64,000 nt of DNA from Thiohalomonas sp963783235 (GTDB lineage Bacteria > Pseudomonadota > Gammaproteobacteria > Thiohalomonadales > Thiohalomonadaceae): assembly GCA_963783235.1 (NCBI GenBank), contig CAWAMN010000001.1, positions 434,001-498,000 on the forward strand. Direction: 5' to 3'. The notes under the pieces are model-generated. The model made no database searches. It was not told the origin of the DNA and saw nothing but the letters and a program-made list of their open reading frames with translations. The first letter of the stretch is position 1, and every line of letters begins with the position of its first letter. Positions 54,059 through 64,000 of the stretch are shown one piece after another. The translations under genes and the position numbers were made by a program.

Positions 54059-54673
54059 GTGTCTGTTCAGTCCAGTTTCGACTTTTCCGCCGGGTCCGAT
54101 CGGCTCGCCGGGGTCGATGAAGCCGGTCGGGGGCCGCTTGCCGGTGCGGTGGTGGCGGCGGCGGTCATCCTCGACCCGAATCGCCCTGTTGAGGGACTCA
54201 ACGACTCGAAGGTGCTCTCCGAAGCGGCCCGGGAATCTTTATACGAAAGAATCACCGCAAATGCGCTGGCCTGGGCGGTCGGCCGGGCCGAAGTGGAAGA
54301 GATCGACCGCATCAACATCCTGCAGGCTACCTTGAAGGCCATGGCCAGGGCGGTTGCGGGGCTCGGGGTGGCGCCGGACCATGTCCTGGTCGATGGCAAT
54401 CAGTGTCCTCAAGTGCCGTGTTCGGTCGAATATGTCATTGGGGGGGATGCGCTGGTGCCGGCGATCAGTGCGGCTTCGATCGTGGCCAAGGTGACGCGGG
54501 ACAGGGAAATGGCCGATTTGGACGCTTTGTTTCCCGGGTATGGATTCGCGAAACACAAAGGTTATTCCACGGCCGCCCATATGGAGGCCTTAAGCCGTCT
54601 CGGGCCGAGTCCGGCGCATCGCAGGTCATTTGCCCCGGTACGCCGGTTGCTTGACGAGGTGCCGGAAGCGTAG
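54059..54673 (+). CDS. rnhB: Ribonuclease HII
   Basis: 204 residues from the GTG at 54059 with GGGAGGGG eight bases upstream. It removes RNA from RNA-DNA hybrids. Asp20-Glu21 in AGVDEAGRGPLAG, VLVDGNQCPQ (catalytic Asp) and ISAASIVAKVTRDREM, then KHKGYSTAAHMEAL, are all family motifs. The lpxB-rnhB-dnaE order is broken: lpxB points away and dnaE starts 2.7 kb later, after a trk pair. Confidence 0.94.
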   Translation: MSVQSSFDFSAGSDRLAGVDEAGRGPLAGAVVAAAVILDPNRPVEGLNDSKVLSEAARESLYERITANALAWAVGRAEVEEIDRINILQATLKAMARAVAGLGVAPDHVLVDGNQCPQVPCSVEYVIGGDALVPAISAASIVAKVTRDREMADLDALFPGYGFAKHKGYSTAAHMEALSRLGPSPAHRRSFAPVRRLLDEVPEA

Positions 54674-54681
54674 GTAAGGAG

Positions 54682-54981
54682 TCAGTGGGTTCGCGACACC
54701 TTCGAGACCAGCCGGTTGACGCGGCAGCCGATGTCATCGAACACGCGAATGATCCCCGCCTGCAGATCCTCCTCCTCCTCCCAAGATTCAGCCTGCTTTA
54801 GCCGCAGTTGGCTTAAGCGGTTTTTGGCGGCGTCGCGCCTCTCCTTGAGTTCCTGAACATCCCGAAAATAGCGACTACGTGTCCGTGGCCCGATTCGATC
54901 CAACTCGGCTTCCAACTCGTCTATCCGGTGTTCCCAGCCGTTGAGTTGGTTTTCGAGCCGTTGAATGGCTTCGTTCTGCAT
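54682..54981 (-). CDS. Small coiled-coil protein, unassigned
   Basis: 99 residues from the ATG at 54981 (MQNEAIQRLENQLNGWEHRI); the frame is open to 55050, but those residues look like a non-homologous leader. It is almost entirely heptad-like: RIDELEAELDRIG, VQELKERRDAAKNRLSQLRL, QAESWEEEEDL. No signal peptide or membrane segment. The name of the family is not known to me. It is convergent with rnhB (eight bases apart). Confidence 0.6.
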   Translation of the reverse strand: MQNEAIQRLENQLNGWEHRIDELEAELDRIGPRTRSRYFRDVQELKERRDAAKNRLSQLRLKQAESWEEEEDLQAGIIRVFDDIGCRVNRLVSKVSRTH

Positions 54982-55065
54982 CGGCAATGTCCCCCGTCCC
55001 GAAATGTTCGATGCAAGTATAGGCAGGGCGCGGATGATTTTCCGGTTCACCGGGGACGGAGGCGG

Positions 55066-55719
55066 CTACTGGCGGCCGTTACCCCAACGATCGACGAGCT
55101 TGGAAAGGTAACGGTTTCGGGTAATGACCACGACTTCATCGCCGGTTTTTACGGTTGTTTTCTCCTCCACGGGAACAAAACGGTTGTCCCGGTAGAGGCA
55201 CATCACCCGGGTGCTATCCGGCAGAGGAAGCTCTGACACGGCTCCTGCGTCCTCTTCACGGGCGGCGAAAGAGAAGACCCGCGCGTCATCTTTCAAAACG
55301 CCTGAGAGCTCCAGCAGGTTCATGCCGCGGGCCGTATCGGTCAGGGAATAGGCGATGGTTCGTGTGGGGATAATCGTGTCCTCCAGGCCGAGTTCGATGC
55401 AGATGTGCTGGAGTTCGGGATCTTCAATCTTGGTCACTACCCGCTTGAAACCGAGCGAACGGCCCACGAGGCTGGCGATGATATTCGCCTGATCATTGCC
55501 GGTCAGACAAAACAGGACGTTGGTATCGTCGGGTCCCGCCTCGCGCAAGATGGCCGGCTTGCTGCCGTCACCGTGGAGAAAGCCGCAGTCGAGTTCGGTG
55601 GTCAGGGCATCGATGCGATCCTTGTCGCGTTCGATAATAACCACATCGTGACGGCGTTCCAGCAACAGGCGGGTCGTCATTACGGTCAATGAACTGGCGC
55701 CTACGAAAACAATCCGCAT
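55066..55719 (-). CDS. TrkA-family potassium channel regulator
   Basis: 217 residues from the ATG at 55719. The N-terminal RCK/NAD domain starts MRIVFVGASSLTVMTTRLLL, with ERDKDRIDALTTELDCGFLHGD. A TrkA-C domain follows (VFSFAAREEDAGAVSELPLP, VKTGDEVVVITRNRYL). It is half the size of E. coli TrkA (458 residues), so it is KtrA-like. The ATG overlaps the trkH stop (TGATG). An NAD-binding regulator of K+ uptake. Confidence 0.87.
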   Translation of the reverse strand: MRIVFVGASSLTVMTTRLLLERRHDVVIIERDKDRIDALTTELDCGFLHGDGSKPAILREAGPDDTNVLFCLTGNDQANIIASLVGRSLGFKRVVTKIEDPELQHICIELGLEDTIIPTRTIAYSLTDTARGMNLLELSGVLKDDARVFSFAAREEDAGAVSELPLPDSTRVMCLYRDNRFVPVEEKTTVKTGDEVVVITRNRYLSKLVDRWGNGRQ

Positions 55720-57182
55720 CAGGTGCTCCTCCTGCCGAGCCAGCTCCCGGGGTAGAGTACGACCAGCACAGCCACGATCTCCACGCGTCCGGCCAGCATA
55801 TCGAAACACAGTAACAGCTTGAGCGGGACGGGCAGTTCCGGCCCGGTGATGCCTGTGGACAGCCCTGCCGTGGCGGTGGCCGAGACGACCTCGAAAAGGG
55901 CCTCCACCGGATCGTAACCGTAGAAGATAAACGCCAACCAGGAGAGGAAGACCAGAAAGATGAAAAGGAGCATGTAGAGCAGAAGCCGCTCCACGGTACT
56001 CCCCTCGAGCTTGCGCTCTCCCCACCAGTGGGAAACGACGGCATGGCTTGCCAGCGAGGCACGGGTCACCAGCGAACGGAACAGTTTCAACAGCATCAAT
56101 ACCCGCATGAGCTTCAGGCCGCCCGCAGTGGACCCGACCGACCCCCCCACGGCCATCGAAACCACAAGGAGAACCAACACCGCGCCGGGCTGCTGGCCGA
56201 GGTCGAGGCTGGAAAAACCGGTGGTGGTCTGGGCTGAAAGCGCCAAGATGCCGCCGTGGTAGAGGGCATCCTCGATAGGCAGCCCCGACTGCTCGAGGAA
56301 GAGAATGGCCACCCCGAGTGCCAGCAGCAAAAGAATGGCCGCAAAGGCTAGCGGCTCGGGGTCGCGAAAGAGCTGTCTCCAGCCCTGCTGGGATGTGCGG
56401 AAGTAGAGGGGCAGGGAAATCCCGCCGGCAACTCCGAGTGCCATCAGGAGGTAAGCCGCCGGCCCGGAGAGGGGGGCGATGCTCGTGTCGAACGAGGAGA
56501 AGCCGCCCGTCGAGATGCCCGCGAGGGCATGGGTTACCGCATGCAGCGCCGGCACCGATAGCAAAACCAGGCCGGTAATCCCCAAGAGGGTGGCAGTCAG
56601 GTAGAACACAAAAACGCGCCGGGCGTAGATGCGGCTGGCCGCGGTTATTTCGTCGGATGCACCGTCCGGGGCGACAAGCCTCCGAAAAGCCGGACCGTGG
56701 CCCGCCATGACGGCCGCCGAAAGCACGACGATGCCCAGCCCGCCGTACCATTGGCTCCAAGCGCGGGCGACCAGGTAGGTCCGGGGCCTATCGGCGACGG
56801 AGCCCGCGGTGGAGAGTCCGGTCGTGGTCACACCCGAAACGGCCTCGAAGAGGGCATCGATGGGCTGCAATCCAGCGACCCAGAACGCGGGGGCGTTGGC
56901 CAGAGCCGCACCGATGAAGGCGAGCGCCGATATGGCGAGGGCTTCATTGATCTGAATGGATTCCGGTGCCGGTTGGCGGGTGGCTAACCACGCCACGGCA
57001 GCAACGAGTGAGCTGGTGGCTGCATAGGCCAGGGTGAGGTCCGACTCGCCAAAGAGTAGGGAGGCGCCGAGGGGCGGCAACATGAGGATGGCGAGAACGA
57101 AGCCCAACCGGCCCAGGTAAAAGGTGACGACCCGCGGGCGGATCGCGTAGGTGAGTGTAGAAAGCTGTTTACGCCTGGCCAA
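55719..57182 (-). CDS. Potassium uptake protein TrkH/KtrB family
   Basis: 487 residues from a TTG at 57182. About eight to ten membrane segments with four pore loops are visible: SGVTTTGLSTAGSVADRP, GISTGGFSSFDTS, TTTGFSSLDLGQQPG and SATATAGLSTGITGPE. Asp and Gly residues at the filter positions suggest a K+ channel-type transporter. It is divergent from dnaE, so the intergenic region 57183-57338 should carry both promoters. The pair lies between rnhB and dnaE, where no trk genes are usual. Confidence 0.9.
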   Translation of the reverse strand: MARRKQLSTLTYAIRPRVVTFYLGRLGFVLAILMLPPLGASLLFGESDLTLAYAATSSLVAAVAWLATRQPAPESIQINEALAISALAFIGAALANAPAFWVAGLQPIDALFEAVSGVTTTGLSTAGSVADRPRTYLVARAWSQWYGGLGIVVLSAAVMAGHGPAFRRLVAPDGASDEITAASRIYARRVFVFYLTATLLGITGLVLLSVPALHAVTHALAGISTGGFSSFDTSIAPLSGPAAYLLMALGVAGGISLPLYFRTSQQGWRQLFRDPEPLAFAAILLLLALGVAILFLEQSGLPIEDALYHGGILALSAQTTTGFSSLDLGQQPGAVLVLLVVSMAVGGSVGSTAGGLKLMRVLMLLKLFRSLVTRASLASHAVVSHWWGERKLEGSTVERLLLYMLLFIFLVFLSWLAFIFYGYDPVEALFEVVSATATAGLSTGITGPELPVPLKLLLCFDMLAGRVEIVAVLVVLYPGSWLGRRST

Positions 57183-57338
57183 GCTCAGTTCTGTTCCTTT
57201 CGCTGGGGTTGCCGGTCATTTGAGTGGAAACAAGTTCAACCCCACGTTCTCTGCACATGCAGCCGTCACCGGGAGAACCAGTACCCGTCCAGTGTCAAGT
57301 CTTGTTGCTTCCGGGGCGATCCGGTAGCTTTCCGTGCC

Positions 57339-60894
<3,556 letters not shown>

Positions 60895-60990
60895 GCAGCG
60901 AGTCCCGGTAAATAGCCGTCCGTTGCTGGGCCGGGTCCCTCGGAAGTGGGTACGGGTAGCTATCGCCGCAGTGGGGGCGCAACCCTCAGG

Positions 60991-63045
60991 TCAGGTGGAA
61001 AGGAATTGGGCGCTCTCCAGGAAGAGGCGGACAATGCCGCTGACCAGAAGGGCGACGGTCACGGAAAGGATGACCGAAATCAGGGCGTCCCGCCGACCGA
61101 TGGTTCTCAGCATTACGGCGAACGTGGAGACACAGGGGATGTAAAAGGTCAGGAAGATCAGAAAGGTGGTGATCTGTACCCAGTCGAGAATGCTCCCCAC
61201 TTCGAATGTGCCAAGCGCCTGATAAACCATCAGCAGCGACAGTTCCTTGCGCAGGATCCCGAAGAGGATGGGGACGCCGAGTGCGACCGGCAGTCCCAGC
61301 CACCAACCGGTCACCGGTGTCAGGACGGTGTTGATGAAACTGTCGGCTCCGACGTGGCTCAGCAGCGCCAGTATGACACTCCCCCCCACCAATAGCGGCG
61401 TGACAATGGTGAGAATATCGCTGGTTCGCGCCCAAGTCGTTTTAAGAAGCGTTTGCCACGACGGCAATGCGTAGGGCGGGATCTCCTGGACCTGTCCCGG
61501 CCCCGTCTCGGGGTAGCGGCGGGCGAGTAGTTGACCGACCGCCGCGATGACGACAATCGTCAGAAGGAAGAGCGAAAGAACGCCGAATCCGCCCAGGTAT
61601 TTGCCCGCCAGCGCCAGGATGATTGCCGAACGGGCGGAGCAGGGCACAAACGTAATCAGCACTGAGGCCACCACTCGCGCCCGTCCGCGGGTGGCGCCTG
61701 CGGCGGCGGAAAGAGCCGGGACGTTACAGCCGAGGCCCAGCAAAAAAGGTACGGCGACGCTACCGTGAAGGCCGACACGGTGGAAACCACGGTCGACGAC
61801 GAAGGCGATGCGCTGCATGATACCGGCCTCTTCGAGCCCGACCAGCAGCATCACCAGCGGAATCATGTAAGGAATGACGATTCCCACCAGCCCGATAAGT
61901 CCGTCGAGCACGGCCCGACCCACCACGCCGATCGTCGACTGCGGTTCCCAGGTGGAGGCCCAGTCCATTAGCTGCGCGGCAGTCAAACTGTCCAGCCAGG
62001 CACTGACCTCGAAAACCACGAACAGTACGGCAGCGAATACGGCGAGGCTGCCCGCCAGTCCCCATTGGGGATGAAGGAAGAGCTCGTCGAGCCAATAGCG
62101 CCAGCCACCTCCCTCATGAGGTGCGCCGATACGCGTGACCGACTCAAACAGGCTGGCCGCACGGTGATGGCGATCGGCATGGAGCTCTTCATCCAGGGGG
62201 CGTGGCAGGGTCTGCTCCACCTCGGTCCTCAGGCGCTCCAGCTCCGGGGCGAGATCCGGAAAATGCTGCTGCACCTCTTCGCGGAAATAGCGATCGCCCA
62301 CGGCCACCTGCATCAGCAGAAAAGGATGCGGCACCCGAAACGCCGCGTGAATATCGGGCCGGTTCAGGGCCCGGCTGAGTGGTTTGAGGGGTTCGCAAAT
62401 GTGCGGGCTGGCCGGCTGGGAGAGCGGACACACCTTCTGACGTACCGCGTCGGCTGCCTTGGCGAACAGCTCGGAAATACCGTGTCCCATCAGTGCCGTG
62501 GTGGCTACCACGGGGATCCCCAATTGCCTGCTCAGGCTCTTGGTATTGATGTGCAGCCCCTTTTGGGCGGCCTCATCCATCATATTCAGGGCCAGCACCA
62601 TGGGACGGCCCAGTTGCGAGAGCTCCAGGGAAAGCTCGAGGTGACGATCCAGCGCCGTGGCGTCGACTACCTGGATGATAACGTCGGGGGGAGCAAAGGG
62701 CGCCGGCGGTGCTTTCTGCTCATGGGCCGCCACAGGCGGGAGTTCGTCACCCCACAGCAGGTAGCGGAGCGCGACCTGTTCGTCATTGCGGAGCAGGTGA
62801 AGTGAGCGAATGCTCGGGAGATCGACCACCCGCGCCTCATCGAGCCCAATCTGCACGGAGCAGTCGCGGTAGGCGCGATGTGTCCCGCTCAGCTCGCCGG
62901 TATGGACGGAGGTGCTGGAAACCGCATCGAACAGCGTGCTTTTGCCACTGTTGGGCATGCCGATAAGGGCGATGCGCAGGCGGTGCTCGCCCCGAAACAG
63001 ACGCACGGGGATGGGGATAACGGTTTCATGGGGGGATTTGGACAT
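60991..63045 (-). CDS. feoB: FeoB-like ferrous iron transporter
   Basis: 684 residues from the ATG at 63045; an ATG at 63054 is also possible. The N-terminal GTPase has G1 GMPNSGKS (29-36) and G4 LNMMDEA. The G3 motif is DLPSIRS (75-81), with Ser where FeoB normally has Gly (DLPG), and the G2 region (GTHRAYRD) lacks the usual Thr position. The membrane part retains LGCNVPALSAA, FVPCSARSAI, GILRKELSLL and YIPCVSTFAVM. No feoA gene is in the window. It is convergent with dnaE and divergent from the HD gene. Confidence 0.83.
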   Translation of the reverse strand: MSKSPHETVIPIPVRLFRGEHRLRIALIGMPNSGKSTLFDAVSSTSVHTGELSGTHRAYRDCSVQIGLDEARVVDLPSIRSLHLLRNDEQVALRYLLWGDELPPVAAHEQKAPPAPFAPPDVIIQVVDATALDRHLELSLELSQLGRPMVLALNMMDEAAQKGLHINTKSLSRQLGIPVVATTALMGHGISELFAKAADAVRQKVCPLSQPASPHICEPLKPLSRALNRPDIHAAFRVPHPFLLMQVAVGDRYFREEVQQHFPDLAPELERLRTEVEQTLPRPLDEELHADRHHRAASLFESVTRIGAPHEGGGWRYWLDELFLHPQWGLAGSLAVFAAVLFVVFEVSAWLDSLTAAQLMDWASTWEPQSTIGVVGRAVLDGLIGLVGIVIPYMIPLVMLLVGLEEAGIMQRIAFVVDRGFHRVGLHGSVAVPFLLGLGCNVPALSAAAGATRGRARVVASVLITFVPCSARSAIILALAGKYLGGFGVLSLFLLTIVVIAAVGQLLARRYPETGPGQVQEIPPYALPSWQTLLKTTWARTSDILTIVTPLLVGGSVILALLSHVGADSFINTVLTPVTGWWLGLPVALGVPILFGILRKELSLLMVYQALGTFEVGSILDWVQITTFLIFLTFYIPCVSTFAVMLRTIGRRDALISVILSVTVALLVSGIVRLFLESAQFLST

Positions 63046-63170
63046 TCGGCACATTTTTGCTAATCCGGCTCTTCCGGTCCAGCGGAAGTCAAAAAAAATC
63101 GGCAGGAGCACTTGAGGGAATCCCGGAGGTCAATGGCGGTCCATACTTCAGACACAGGTTGGGGTACGGT

Positions 63171-64000
63171 ATGTCCACGCGAAACCTCTACGATCTTATC
63201 CAGCCGCAGAATCCGGAGTCGGTCGAGCGGGAAGTCATCGCCACCATGCAGGCGATCGACCCGGAATTCGAGGCCTCGCGCCTGCAGCACCTGTATCGCG
63301 ATATCGTGCTGCTCTTCCAGGGCCTCTATCCCGGGTATCGGGCCAGCGACGCCTGGTACCATGACCTGGAGCATACCAACGCGGTTTTCCTCTGCGTGGC
63401 CGCGATGCTGGACGGGGCGCACCACGACGGCATTCGGATCAGTTCCCGGGGAAAGCTGCTGGTACTCGCCTGTGCACTGTTCCACGATGTCGGTCTGATT
63501 CGTCGCATCGATGAACACGAAGGCAACGGAGCCCGGTTTACGGTGGGCCACGAGGGCCGCAGTATCGGATTCATGAGCGACTATTTCGGGAAACACGGTT
63601 TTTCGTCCGAGTCGATCACCGATGCGCACCACATCATTCTCTGTACCGTGCTGGGAAAAGGAGTGGCAGAGATCCCCTTTCGCAACGATGAAGTAAGGAG
63701 ACTCGGCCAGATCCTGGGCAGTGCGGATGTGGTGGCGCAGATGGCCGATCGGGCCTATCTGGAAAAACTGCTACTGCTTTTTCGGGAGTTTCGGGAGGCC
63801 CGCATCCCGGGCTATGAATCGGAACTGGAGCTTTTGGAGAAGACGCCGACGTTCTATCAAAACGTCGTCAGACGTCGCCTGGACGACGAGTTCGGTCAGG
63901 TGGACACCTTTCTCGGTACGCATGCACGAGTCCGTTGGGGGCAGGACGAGGAGCCCTTCCACCAGGCCATCGAGCGGAATCTGCAGTACCTCCGTCGCAT
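63171..64000 (+). CDS. HD-domain phosphohydrolase-like protein, 3' end outside the window
   Basis: 276 codons from the ATG at 63171 run to the end of the window without a stop. His and Asp residues of an HD domain are visible: ASDAWYHDLEHTNAVFL (about residues 58-74), LACALFHDVGLI (about 97-108) and the later HEGRSIGFM and DAHHIILCTVLGKG. This resembles metal-dependent phosphohydrolases of the HDc type. No GGDEF or other partner is visible. The role is unknown. Confidence 0.72.
   Translation, partial: MSTRNLYDLIQPQNPESVEREVIATMQAIDPEFEASRLQHLYRDIVLLFQGLYPGYRASDAWYHDLEHTNAVFLCVAAMLDGAHHDGIRISSRGKLLVLACALFHDVGLIRRIDEHEGNGARFTVGHEGRSIGFMSDYFGKHGFSSESITDAHHIILCTVLGKGVAEIPFRNDEVRRLGQILGSADVVAQMADRAYLEKLLLLFREFREARIPGYESELELLEKTPTFYQNVVRRRLDDEFGQVDTFLGTHARVRWGQDEEPFHQAIERNLQYLRR

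Noticed and set aside
55719..56760. The upstream extension of the TrkA frame through trkH
   Set aside because: The TrkH frame carries the pore-loop motifs; TrkA proper begins at MRIVFVG (55719).

Overview
The window looks like a chromosomal segment of a gammaproteobacterium. The left end carries the envelope and lipid A operon in the gammaproteobacterial order pyrH(3' end)-frr-uppS-cdsA-dxr-rseP-bamA-skp-lpxD-fabZ-lpxA. The genes that normally follow lpxA (lpxB, rnhB, dnaE) are present, but about 40 kb further on. A gnnA-gnnB-like pair next to lpxB and an XrtA/PEP-CTERM-type exopolysaccharide (EPS) cluster would suit a free-living, possibly sulfur-oxidising or Chromatiales-like lineage. That lineage guess is inference only.

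Layout. 1-10035: isoprenoid, phospholipid, outer-membrane assembly and lipid A genes, mostly overlapping by a few bases and closed by a hairpin at 10060-10085. 10247-17312: start of the EPS cluster, with UDP-sugar dehydrogenase, priming glycosyltransferase, Wza-like export lipoprotein, tyrosine autokinase, an outer-membrane beta-barrel and an AAA ATPase. 17349-40543: a mosaic of genes on both strands, with deacetylases, GNAT/FemAB-like acyltransferases, pyruvyltransferase, Wzx flippase, sulfotransferase, Wzy/O-ligase, an alkaline-phosphatase-superfamily protein, DegT aminotransferase, several GT2 and GT4 glycosyltransferases, a beta-helix protein, an FN3 lipoprotein, an LMW phosphatase and an ATP-grasp ligase. 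40971-50398: chain-length determinant, DUF3473-type deacetylase, FemAB, GT2, AsnB-like amidotransferase, acyl carrier protein, AMP-ligase and an NadE-like protein. 50418-53753 (minus strand): lpxB, gnnB, gnnA. 54059-64000: rnhB, a small coiled-coil gene, trkA-trkH, dnaE (frameshifted), a FeoB-like gene and a truncated HD-domain gene.

How it fits together. Sugars are activated (dehydrogenase, DegT), primed on undecaprenyl phosphate (11900-13282), extended by at least seven glycosyltransferases, flipped (Wzx), polymerised (Wzy), length-controlled (Wzz with the separate autokinase and the LMW phosphatase) and exported (Wza plus the beta-barrel). Decoration enzymes predict pyruvyl, sulfate, acyl and deacetylated groups. 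The gene families are those of exosortase-A-associated EPS loci, yet no exosortase, PrsK/PrsR regulators or PEP-CTERM target is present here.

Most notable: the lpx operon is split by the EPS locus, and a gnnAB pair suggests a 2,3-diamino lipid A. dnaE carries a one-base frameshift and also has Asn at a catalytic Asp position. Several intergenic inverted-repeat elements are present, one forming the stop codon of the dehydrogenase and one overlapping the start of lpxB.
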